This document shows, one piece after another, positions 43,264-54,000 of a DNA stretch of 64,000 nt. Below the pieces are notes generated by a model that ran no database searches, was not told the origin of the DNA, and saw nothing but the letters and a program-made list of their open reading frames with translations. This DNA comes from Lutjanus erythropterus (lineage: Eukaryota > Chordata > Actinopteri > Lutjaniformes > Lutjanidae): NCBI GenBank assembly GCA_020091685.1, contig CM034610.1, forward strand, positions 12,336,746 through 12,400,745, read 5' to 3'. The number at the start of each line of letters is the position of its first letter. The stretch's first letter is position 1. The position numbers and the translations under genes were made by a program.

Positions 43264-46085
43264 CGAAGCCACATTCCCAGGGACTGATGGAAGTCCGGCT
43301 GTTCCATGCACTTATCTTTCCAACATTAATATATGTATGCAAATAAAACGTGCCAGATGGAAACATTAGACAGTCGGCTGGAGATGGACTTCTCAGCTGA
43401 CACAAGGAGTTTGTTTAGACATTAGCATTAGCTTACATTAGCCACGTACACTTGTGAAATCTGCTAGTGAGGGTTAGGCTTAGGGTTCAGTTGGAAATTA
43501 GCATAGTATTATGGAGTTTTGCTAAAATTAGCTAACTTAAGATGTGACAGAGGTACCAAGTTTGCTCAACTCTTATTGGAGCAAAAAGGGGCGAGACTTA
43601 GAAAGGGTCAACTGAAGACTAGAGTGTTTCAAAAATGATTCCCAATTTTGAAATTAAATCTGCAACCATTATCACTGTCAACTGCGTAAGTGCAGTGAGA
43701 GAATGGAGTGCTTGTCGTAACAACAGTAACCAGAAGGGTGGGGCTGCACGAAGGGTCAACTGACCAACTGTTTCAGCTCCTTCCTTTTCAGCCAGTCATT
43801 ACTGTGGCAACTTTCTGACAAAACAACATTAAATGAAAAGAAAGAGAAATGACAGAACAAAATAAATAGTACATAACTATTCTTTCTGCTGCCACAATGT
43901 TTTGCAGCCGATACAAGGAAGATGAATCAGGCTCAATAAATCATCTTATATTCACAGAGTGATGATCCAAGTTCTTCGAGCCAGTTCCTAATGATGAATG
44001 GCTGTTTTTGTTTGGGTCTTTGTCGCTTGAACATGACGGAGCAAATCTCCCTGCTGCCAAGCTCCAACTCTGATGCAACAGACCCAGGATTAGACTTGAT
44101 CTTACCACTGGCGGCATGCAGGCCACAAGACAAGAGTACCTCCTCTAAACCGTATACAGTGTGTTTCTGTGTATGCATGTGTGAAAATGATTCCACAGGT
44201 TAGCTGTACATAGAAAGTGACTTTTACAGTTGCAGTAAGAAGCAGAATTTATGACAAAAGACAAAAGAATCATGAGCTACACATTTAATATGACCACAAA
44301 GCCAGTATGCCGGTCACATGATGCGGAACAATTCTACTGTATAGAGAGCAAGAGGGTGTTTGGTACCCACAGACACAAGTGTGGAGTGCGGAGGACTCCA
44401 ATTATCCAGAGTTGACAGGAGCGACAAATTCGGGCTTACCCCAAAAACGTCAATCTCCCTGTCCTTGGCCAAGGAAATCTCCCCTTGAATCGATTGCAGC
44501 TCCTAAGCTCTGAGGAGAGAGGAAGAAAGAGAGAGAAAGATATTTGAAACCAACAGCTTTGTGGTCCTTTATCCACGTGCTGCAGACTCAGTGACTCCCT
44601 CGCCTCTCTGGCAACAGAACTGCTTCACTACACGAAAACTCTTACACTCTTTTTCCCTCCTTCACCCTCATACTCCCTGTAATCTCCCCGCCCTTTTCCA
44701 ATAGATTGGACTTTTTCTCACTCGCTGCATTTGTGCCCCAGACATCATGTGAAAAGTGGAGTAAAACAGTGCTTTTGTGGTGTGTGAATTACCTGGGGCC
44801 TAGGCAGGCACAGTAGTGCTTATGGCCACAACTCAATTACAGCAATGTGAATCAGGTGGCGGCCTAGAAATCCCCTCAGCCTGATGCACAAATAGGAACA
44901 CAGAGGCGCCTTCATTGCCAAGACAGAGACAAATATAAAGTGTCGTGTCATCTCACCATAAAGAGACAGCTCGGTCTGTGCTGCACAGATGAATGGCTGC
45001 CGCAGACATGGATCTAGTGACACTGGTTGGGAGCGAGCGTGTGAACAATGTCATTTTGTTTATGCATGTTGCTAAAGTATCAGAAGTGTTTACCAACAGC
45101 TATGTCTAGTTGCAGATTAAAATTAAAGGAGTCACATCATACTTAAGATCTCCAATAAATGCCACCTTTGTGCGGCAGAAGGCATGGAAAATGTTTTGTG
45201 GGATTGTTTTAAACCAAAAACAACTGGATGAAAATTACAGGATGGTTCGCAAAATGTTAAAAGGCACTTTGTTGGATTTCATGGACTCAACAGGAATGCC
45301 AAACTGCACAATCATGGTCAATAATATTTGAATAGAAAATTGGTTTGTGTCAGAAGCACTCAAAAGCAGTGAGTTTATCCTGTCTTTCTCTTTGAGGAGA
45401 AAACAGAGGCCATCTCTTTTTAGCATATCCTGACTGCACGATCCCTCCAGCTCCCATAAAATGTAGAGCCGTGGACCAGGGTTTTCCAAAAGCATGCTCA
45501 AAAGAAACCAGTGACATTTAAAACTGTGGTCTGTTTGGTTTTATTTCACTTCACTATGCACTTGTCACAGCGAGCAAGAAAGCTGCCATACTTCAGGTAA
45601 CAAAGAAAGCAAATACACAACAGTATAGAGCTTTCCTGACAACCATGGTAATAGTTGCTCTTTAGAAGGGTCATGATACCACTACAAAAAAAATCCCCTC
45701 CCACCAGGCCAAAGTGGCCTTGGAGCCATTTTACAAGCAGCAAATGAATTTCGCACTAATTTGTTACCACAAGCTCCCGAAGACAGTCAAACAGCAAAGA
45801 TCCAAATACAGCATTTTTACAAAAATAATAAGTTTTACTAGAAAGACTGTTTGTTTTTTTTGGCACAACCCAATTCCAAAGGTCAATTCAATGCTAATGA
45901 TAAATCACATTTCCATGTTTGTCAGATGAATACAACAAGCTTTGTTAAAGTTTCTGTGCAATCATCAATCAATGTGGCTCACATGGCTGTAAACTCACCT
46001 AAGTTGTTTGATAAAGATGTGGAGGAAAGATCAGACTTAAGAGATCCAAAGCCAACACGACTGTCAAGTGGTGCCTCTGCTGATC
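43264..46085. other. Non-coding DNA, no recognised gene
   Basis: No exon or complete element recognised. GA run at 44,515-44,540. Confidence 0.55.
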
Positions 46086-46106
46086 CTAAAATTACTGTAA
46101 TTTTAG
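46086..46106. repeat. Perfect 10-bp palindrome
   Basis: CTAAAATTAC, one T, GTAATTTTAG. Loop too small for a stable RNA hairpin as drawn, but a strong dyad in DNA. Confidence 0.8.
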
Positions 46107-48347
46107 ACCTATGCATTACACACATATCATGTAATATTTGTACTGTCTAATACCACAAAGCCCATTCTCAACAGGGTGTGGACACACTTACATCATGAAC
46201 ACCTTAAAACACAATGTCATATTTTTATTAGCCCTAAAACAAATATCGCTTTGTATTGCGACATGGGTTGTACTTCCCATTTTCATGCAGGGGAGGACAA
46301 AATATACCATAATGCAACTTAAAATATAATGTACTGTATTATCCAATACAACACCACAACCTACAGCCTCAAACTGGACCCCAGATTTGACTTAACTATT
46401 TCTTACATGGCCAATAGACAACATATAGAGGAAATTGAACATTATAAGACTGGGAAATCTGTGTTGCCGTTCTCCCCTTGACACTGGCATGAATGGTTGC
46501 TAATTATAGTATCCTGAAATGTATCAGTGCAATTTGCCAAAGTTAAAAAACTGCACAGGGACTAAATATTTCTTCAATAAGCTGTAAATCTTCAGGTAGT
46601 TATAATCAAAGCCAGCTAAATGATGCACTCAAACTTGTTTGCTATTGCTGTGCCTTTAAAAGTGATTTAAAGTGTGTGTAATGATACTAATTTCAGAAGT
46701 GAATCATGGCTTTGCTCTGCATGTTGCAACTCAATCTAATACAGTATGTATCGTTTAGCTGTAAGCTAACCAGCCCACTACGTGATCTTGGTAATGAGAT
46801 GCCGCTTGTTCCTCCAGCTGACAACACTTAAAGATGTAAGCCCCCCGTCCCAATGTCCACATTCACAGACTCATGAACAGTGAGGTGGCAAGGCTTAGGG
46901 CTGTCCCCTGTCAAATCATCAAGTCCATGAAGGCTACCCCACAGACATTTTGAGCCCTTTGTGTATACTTTCCATTAAGTCCACATTTTTTGGATGGAAG
47001 CATTGTATCTGTATCTGTATCCTTCATTAGATTTATTTGATTTATTTTTTATTTATATGGTGATCCCTCAAGTACGGTGTCAGATTAAGTAAACAACACA
47101 ATCATATCATTCTGGGTAATTATCATACAGATAAATGCAAATGCAAACAATAAATCCTCCTTAATATCTTTTCAAAATGAGCATAAAAACAATTTATCAT
47201 CCATTAAGAATTATAAGTCTCTTAAAAAATTAAATTATATGGAGTTATGTCTCATTTTATCAAGTTATAGTCCTTGTTGCCTACATTCTTTAAGGTTACA
47301 TTTTGTTATAATGTTAAGTGTTAAAATGTTTATTTTCTTTTCTGTTGTTTTTTGTGTGTATACATATATATTTTCTGCCTTGCATTTATTGTTCTCTAAC
47401 ACAAGTTACTTTTACCTTCTTGAGTTTGTAAACTGCAACTGTTCAATAAAAATAAAAAACAGGAACAACTAGAAGAAAAAATAAGTTTACATGTAAATGT
47501 ACAACGCTGTTTTGACAAAAATTAAATGTAAAATGATTATATGACAATTACCTCACATCCACTTAGTAAGGCAAGAGCGTTCAAATCAGGCAGTGTGTCC
47601 ATTCAAGGCCTTGGCCGTGAAGACAGTGAAAAATGTAAAATAAAAAGCACCAAGCCCACAAGGTAACGTGATATTATGTGCAAAGTGCTGTTCCATTCCT
47701 ATTTATACCATTTTGTGCCCTTGCAGACTCTCCCACTCACCAACACTTACCAGGTGACGTCAGCTAAGTCTGTGATGGTACAGGGCTTAAGGCTTTAGGG
47801 GGGACACTGGGATAGGAAGTAAGACTCTTGGCTCTGTGCTGCTCCCTCTGGTATCTATTCCAGCCTGACAACCAGCCAATCAGTTGGCCTGTGCCCAGAT
47901 CCTGAATGATTCCTCATTTCACTTCCTGTCTTATTATACACCCTCACTTCCTGTTTGTGGACCTGAATTGTGTGTTTTTACTGATCCACAAGCCAAGAGC
48001 GGCCTAATTCAGATAAAAGGGCAGGTAGGGATGAGATGAGGACAGAGTTTATGCACATGTTCCTGAGTTTGTGTGTGTGGGCATGCATGTGCGAGCCTGA
48101 AGCCTATACGCTGATGAGAGTGGACAGGAGTAGCCTGGGGTAATCACGTCATTATCCTCGCTGATGGGTGAAAGCAACTAACTTCAGACACTCAACTCTC
48201 TGGCACACACATACACACACAGTAGAAGAAGGGGCCCTCACTGCTGGAGCCCTGCCAGACAGGTCCATCTGCCTTTAAAATGGAACTCAATTTACCGCGT
48301 CTAGAAGGCCTCGATTGCTCAGGGACCCACGGTTTCTCTAAGGGGGG
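46107..48347. other. Non-coding DNA; possible old LINE tail near 47,400-47,465
   Basis: AT-rich. A (TATCTG)3 run lies at about 47,005-47,024. The sequence ending 'aactgcaactgttcaataaa' then AATAAAAAAC at about 47,430-47,462 resembles the 3' end of a fish LINE with an AATAAA signal, but is too short to assign. No gene recognised. Confidence 0.4.
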
Positions 48348-48385
48348 AGCCTGAAACAATAATATAGCAAGGTCACCCGATCTTC
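48348..48385 (+). repeat. 38-bp direct repeat, copy 1
   Basis: Starts AGCCTGAAACAATAATATAG and matches 49,450-49,487 at 33 of 38 positions, the first 22 being identical. The DNA outside the repeats does not align convincingly. Confidence 0.8.
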
Positions 48386-48900
48386 GATACTGTTGGGTAC
48401 CGAAACTTGGTGCTGAAACCTATTTGAAACCGGTTCCTATTTGACCATTACCTACTGGACCGAATCACAACACAGATTACAGTGACACATTTTGGGCCAC
48501 ATGCCTGAGCTGCTGATTAAAATAGTTGCCCTCTGGTGCGAACATAACAACGCATTACAGCAGTACTCACTCTTCATGGCTCTGACACCAGCTAGGCTTC
48601 CGTTAGCTAACAGCTACCGCAAACATGTTTCAGTGCCAAGCTAAACAGTCTAAAGTGTGGCTGTATTTCACTGAAAAGGATTCTAGCAGTGGACGGGATG
48701 TCCAACAAATGTTTAAAAACAATTCCTGTAAAGCAAAAGCTCACTACCTAGCTAATCTAGGTTAATCTTTAGCTAGCCAGTGACATCTGATAACTAATAT
48801 TAGTAAAACTGTAGTTAGGTAGCCAGCTAATTTACATCCGTTACTTGCTAAGCCTTTTAGCTTACCTAAGATGTGACTATATGTTGCTTTTACAGTTTCC
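48386..48900 (+). mobile_element. 5' region of a degenerate hAT transposon
   Basis: Begins with GGGTACCGAAACTTGGTGC, CCGGTTCCTATTTGACC and TACTGGACCGAATCACAAC, the GTACCGA-rich start I recognise from a fish hAT family, and runs through a GCTAAC/TAGCTA-rich leader into an ATG and a BED-finger-like coding fragment (48,625). The catalytic domain was not found downstream. The right boundary is approximate. Confidence 0.5.
48625..48765 (+). pseudogene. BED zinc-finger fragment of a hAT transposase (relic)
   Basis: An ATG-started frame of 46 codons whose first part, with KQSKVWLYFT followed by KDSSS, matches the opening of BED-type zinc fingers of hAT/ZBED transposases, which bind the element's terminal DNA. 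BED fingers normally follow with a Cys-x2-Cys and a His pair; in this frame the resemblance stops at about residue 22 and the frame ends after 46 codons. A CxxC-compatible reading continues in another frame, so a small indel is likely. At under 50 residues against several hundred for an intact transposase, it is a dead fragment. Confidence 0.5.
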
Positions 48901-49449
48901 CCAGCAAGATCTTCTAACTGTCTTCAAAATTTAGTTTTCTTTTCAACATCAACATGCCTGGCACACACGATATCTAAGTACAGGAAACAGGAAAAGCTGA
49001 CCGAAGTTCTGCTGAGAATGTTTGCACAAATGTTACTGGAGCACAGACCAAAAAGGGGCGGGACTTGCACAAAACACATGGGGTGCACTTGAGAGCGCAG
49101 GGATGCACTGTACTCGACTGCTTGTGTGACCCCATGACAAGAACAGTGCCCCAGTGACGGGAGCATAGATTTAAAACACTAGATGCAACATGTCTGATGA
49201 CTTGATTTATATCTGGGATGAGAAAAACACCGATGATGATGACAGAAGCCCTTCCTCAGGTTAGCAAATATGATTGTATTTCTGCAAAAGAATTGCTGAC
49301 GTTTGAAGCTAGAATTTGAAGGGTATATAGAATACCAAATCAAAATTTATTTTGCTTTTATTAGTACTTTAACTGTTAACTAGTTGAAGCTGTTGTAGTT
49401 GGGTTAGGTTTACCAATTTACCTCCAGGACTCAGACTCACTGAGCAAAG
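48901..49449. other. Non-coding DNA, no recognised gene
   Basis: No feature recognised, though it lies between the hAT relic and the second direct repeat and could be part of the same insertion. Confidence 0.45.
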
Positions 49450-49487
49450 AGCCTGAAACAATAATATAGCAGGGTTGCCTGAGCTTC
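49450..49487 (+). repeat. 38-bp direct repeat, copy 2
   Basis: Second copy of the repeat at 48,348-48,385, 1,102 bp downstream and in the same orientation. Confidence 0.8.
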
Positions 49488-50506
49488 AATGTACAGCCTA
49501 GCATCAGCACCTGGGACTGGAATTTGGGTGGCTCAAGCGCTGCTGGTTAGAAAGGTTTGATGGGAGGCGGTCCACCTCTCAAGTGGAATCATTCACCAGC
49601 ATTGAGACATTCACTTACACGTTTTGACAGCAGCACCCCTCCACTGCCGCTCAGTACAAATGTGTAAAAAAAAAAAAAAAAACTGCGGGTATGACCAGCA
49701 GTATCCAAGTGCGAGGTTACTTAGGAATGGCAGCCCTGTGGCGAGAGTCATGAGCTCACATTAAAACAGACACAATGTGTTGTTTTAACTTGCTCGGTCC
49801 TATAAAATTCCATTGGCCGCGTGCACACACACACACACGCTCATTCACACAATATAAACCCCTCTCCTTGAGGCTGCGAGTCTCAGTGGTGGAAACCCCC
49901 TTCAGTCACACATAGATCACATAACCTCTCTTGACATCGGAGGACAGCACTCCCAATGGAAAGATGCAGATTCACACACGCTGAGTGCCGGGCCAAGGCT
50001 CCAGACTGCCATTGTCCTTCAGAGTCATCCAAATAAAACAATGAAGAGGGTCACGCAAGGCCCCTTGTGGAATGGTAAATAACCGGAGAGAGTGAGAGGG
50101 AGAGTCAGAGAGGAAGAGAGATTCAGAGAGGACTAATTCACTGACAATGACTGTGTTATATGGAACACCAAGTGCAAAATATGATCATCTGGGGGCAGGT
50201 GAATTCCACTAATGTTCAATCACTCAAGAAGAATCTGACACTGCTCGAATGGAAAATACGTCAGCTCCATGATGTAGAGAGCCAAAACAGCCATGTAAAG
50301 AAAGAATGTAAATTATCTCACCTCTAGGTAGAAGGAATTATAGTTACTATAACACATGGTGAAAACACATCCATTCAACTTCGAGTTTTATAACCAGATT
50401 TTATGTGCTGAAGTAGAATAACAGCAAATTACATCTTATGCAGTGCAGGAGGCAGTGGGTCTTTTTTTGTGTACAATTATCTAGGTGAGTGTTGCTCTTG
50501 TCAAAT
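49488..50506. other. Non-coding DNA with poly(A) at 49,666-49,682
   Basis: A 17-A run lies at 49,666-49,682 and a CA run at 49,826-49,840. A GA-rich stretch at 50,085-50,125. No gene recognised. Confidence 0.6.
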
Positions 50507-50660
50507 TAGGGCTGAGTGAAGTAATATCTCAATAACTTTTAGTAGAGTCCAAATGATATACTGGGTGACCAATATTACCAGGCCAATACTGACCTATCAC
50601 AGCTATATCAGTCTATACATATAACTACATATATTGGCATTTATGTTGCGCCTTATACTT
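50507..50660 (+). mobile_element. Candidate MITE fragment
   Basis: TAGGGCTGAGTGAAGTAATA followed by AATATTACC, GGCCAATACTGACC and ATATCAGTC repeats, as in fish MITEs rich in ATATCGGCC motifs. No matching second end. Confidence 0.4.
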
Positions 50661-51042
50661 TTTTTTAACACAACATAATGCAAATTGTTTTAATTTGTTA
50701 GCTTTATGTGTATTTGATCCTCTTTCTTAATTAAGGTTTAAGATATAGGTCTACATATATTTTGCTTTATTTGTATTTTATAGTTATTTATAAGTATTAA
50801 AAATACCACTGAAAGTTTATTGTTGCAGTGCCCTGCAGTTTATTGTTTAACTATAAAATATCCCCTATTACATATGTACTAATATTTTCTACATTCTGTC
50901 TATTATACTCTGTATAAAGTATTTAAAGTATAAATATCAGTCGATATATACAGATATTACATTCTCTCTAAAATAACACACCATAAATTTGTAAAGACTG
51001 CAAACAGTGATCTTATAGAATGTGATGTATTGCTGTAGATGA

Positions 51043-51599
51043 AGGCTGGACAATATGGGCAAAATCATATATCATGAGATTTTTGACCAAATACCTTGAT
51101 ATAGGGATGACTATTGATGATTTCACAAAAAAATAAGATTTTTGATTAATAATCATAATTAACATGCACATGAGTCCAACCAACATTTTGAGGGCTGATA
51201 CTGGTACCAATATTAAAAATAAAAGAAAAAAAAAAAACTTGGAACAGTTTTGGAAATGTTCCCTAAAATGTGTTAATCAAAACAGATATTTAAGAGAGGC
51301 AGAATATTTTACAAACTTTAAACAGTAAATTTTGGGTTAATAACAATATTACAATATTGGGGTAATAATATCTGTCAGATTACATATCAGTTGGGCTGCA
51401 TGATAATACAAAACAGAACAGCTAAAGTCGTCTGGTAAGTTCAGAAAATTACATTCTGTGACTATAATGCAGCCTTTAAAACCAGGAAAATATGTATAAG
51501 TACTTATGCCATATTACAATAAAATGATATCTAAAATCTCAGAAAATATCTGGTCTCATATAACAATATCAATATAATAGTGATATATAGCTCAGCCCT
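51043..51599 (+). mobile_element. GGCTGGACAATATGG-type MITE
   Basis: The left end reads AGGCTGGACAATATGGGC then AAAATCATATATCATGAG, and the right end reads ATAGTGATATATAGCTCAGCCCT. The first and last bases form an imperfect inverted repeat 557 bp apart; ATATCA/TGATAT motifs repeat inside. This is a common fish type. The flanks begin CTGTAGAT and CTGTCAAA, too different for a firm 8-bp duplication. AT-rich throughout, no coding frame. Confidence 0.6.
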
Positions 51600-51639
51600 C
51601 TGTCAAAGCCATGCACGGGCAGAAAAAAGGAGGTAGAAT

Positions 51640-52095
51640 CCAAATGCTATCAAAGGCTTAGATTGTGGTGATGTTAATCATTCATTAGCACTGAGTGACC
51701 CTTAATCATAAAACCATCTTTGTTGTCATTATTCATCTGGCATAAAATGCTAGCCTGTTAATTCAGACTCGGGATGTCGACAATAGGCGGGCTACAAAGG
51801 GCTTGGAAGGCACAGTCTCCCTCCCAATTGGTCTTTCATATGCTAATGGGGGAACTGTTTTGGGTTTACTGGCCTGGTTGGAAATGATTTAGAGCGACAC
51901 CGGTGCTCTGAGCCTTTATGTTTAGCCTGGCCGCGGGGGCTCATATATCACCCTGATCATTAATCAATTAGCGTCTCCTAGCCACCTGTCGGACACATCG
52001 GCGCACAAAACATTCCTGCCCTTGGGCAGTTGCTAGACGATGATCATCAGTAGCACCGCTATTACCTTCCAACCCCTCGACACCCTGCCCCCCTC
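51640..52095. other. Candidate conserved non-coding element
   Basis: Immediately after the AT-rich MITE the DNA is repeat-free for about 450 bp, with many developmental-enhancer-like cores: TTAATCATTCATTAGC, GTTGTCATTATTCATC, TCATATGCTAATGG (POU octamer-like ATGCTAAT), GATCATTAATCAATTAGCGT and AGACGATGATCATCAG. No coding frame longer than expected by chance. The best-looking such block in the window, still on motif and composition grounds only. Confidence 0.45.
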
Positions 52096-54000
52096 CCATT
52101 TATGGTAATACCCTGATGGATTACATAATCACACCCAAACACTGCCCGCAACGAAAACGGCTCCTCTCCAAGAGAAATCTGAGTGGAAACCGCCATGGTG
52201 GGTTTTTTTATGAGTCTCCCCCTCCCAACTCAATTGAACGGCAAGTTTTTTTAACATGCATTTGCCCTCCGTTGTCACAAACAGAAAAGACGGGGCACAG
52301 AGGAATTGATGCCGACCTTGAAGGAGAATCAATAAGCTGACGGCTATTCAAAAGTGCTGAATGCACACCGTCTCAGTGTCCTCCATTGTTTTAAATGCAA
52401 CTGCCTCCAGTGGAGTATTGATGGCTGTTTAGTATTGATGACGTGCCACAGTAGCCAAATACATGTGAGATGGAAAGGTTTAAGCTATCAGGGTGTTAGT
52501 GACATTAGAGTAGGTTCAGAAAAGTGATTTTGTTTAGACAAGATGAACTTACTGCTGACTTGCACTAAGTCAACTAGAAAGTAGACCATTAAAACAAACA
52601 CACAGTGGCTTTTCTGACTGAGGCCACATTGAGACAGAAAGAGGCATTGTCACGTTTTGCCGGAGGGTTGTGCTGCAGTGTGGGGGTGTGCGCTAAGCAA
52701 CAATCAGAAAATAAAGTTTTATTTTCCCGGCTATCAGCACTTTCACTTCCCCAGTGTACCTGTACCTTGATAAACCACAGCTGTGCGCTCTCTCAAACAA
52801 ATGGAAACAAACCAAAGTTGCAACTTTGCAACACAGACTGTTTTACACCAAAACTTTCATGTATATGTGGGTTGTTTAAATCTGGCTAAACCTGCTAAAA
52901 TAGTCAACTAACCCATTTTCCACTGACAGTAGATGAGTTTTTGGTCAGATATGTGCTGAAAAGCCGAGATGCAACTCATGTCTGTGCAGGAGTGGTGAGT
53001 TCAGCTCTCCGTACTTTTGTAGCTTCTAACTAAATCTCTGTGGTTTGAAATTTAGTTTTCTCTCCTGTATCACTGTTTGTATTTCCAGGTATATGCCTTT
53101 TTTACTGTTTCACGTCGCTTTCAGCTGTACAAGAGTCATGTTATGTTACTGCTGATGAAAATGCAACATTTCCTGATTTTGCTGCTTCATAATACAAGCT
53201 TTTAGATAACAAAAGACCAGGGTCAAAGTGATTGAGATTCGTGGTGTTTTCACTGCAGCAGTTGTTTCTGTCTGAATGTGGCCTAACTGTTCATTCATCA
53301 TACATTCGGCCTCTATTGCAAAAGTTTCTGTAAACTTCTAGTTTCTGGAAAACTGAACTGAGACAGAGAGAGAGTGGGAGAAACTGAGAGGTGAAAAAGA
53401 AGTCCTGTTAAATTTTTCATGGTCTGGGTTGTTTGAAAACTCCATCAAGCTTTGTGATCTCATGAAGCCACTTGAGACGGCGCACAGTGGGAGCGATAGT
53501 GATTGAAAAACTTTCGTTTAACAACTGCCCTCTGCCTAACCGCCACAAAATACCATTTTTTTCTGCAGATTTGTATGTAAATTTTAACTCTTATGCAAAG
53601 GCTCTCGCTGCCACTAGACAATCTCTTTTTCACAGCCTCGCTTCCCTGACAATACCCAACTCCCACCACCCTCCCATCCAACCCCCAAAAACCCTTCACA
53701 TTTTCACACTTTTTTGTTATTTGGAACTAATTCTTAAAAGCAGCTGAAGAGATAAGTGGCACTAAAATTAGAGTCTAATCCGCCAACCCTCAATATGGGG
53801 ACATGGAGAAAGTAGATTTGTCAAGCCTTGATTTAGCAGTATTCTTTCATTATAAAAGTAGCACTCTTCACGCGGCTTAGCAATACGAAATGGCTCAATC
53901 AGTCTCATGTGGAACATTTAAGTGGGAAGGGGGGGAAGAGGATGGAGTGAAGGCCTATCTGTGAACCCAGAGAACTTGGCATCACGCTGTTGTCATTATT
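52096..54000. other. Non-coding DNA, no recognised gene
   Basis: No exon or complete element recognised. A short GA run at 53,362-53,378. Confidence 0.55.

Noticed and set aside
42837-43307. 156-codon minus-strand frame with Cys-Pro-Val-Leu-Ser repeats
   Set aside because: The repeats come from the (GGACA)n minisatellite.
47239-47472. AT-rich frame and AATAAAAATAAAAAAC as a LINE or gene 3' end
   Set aside because: Too short and too AT-rich to tell from chance; noted only as a possibility in the region entry.
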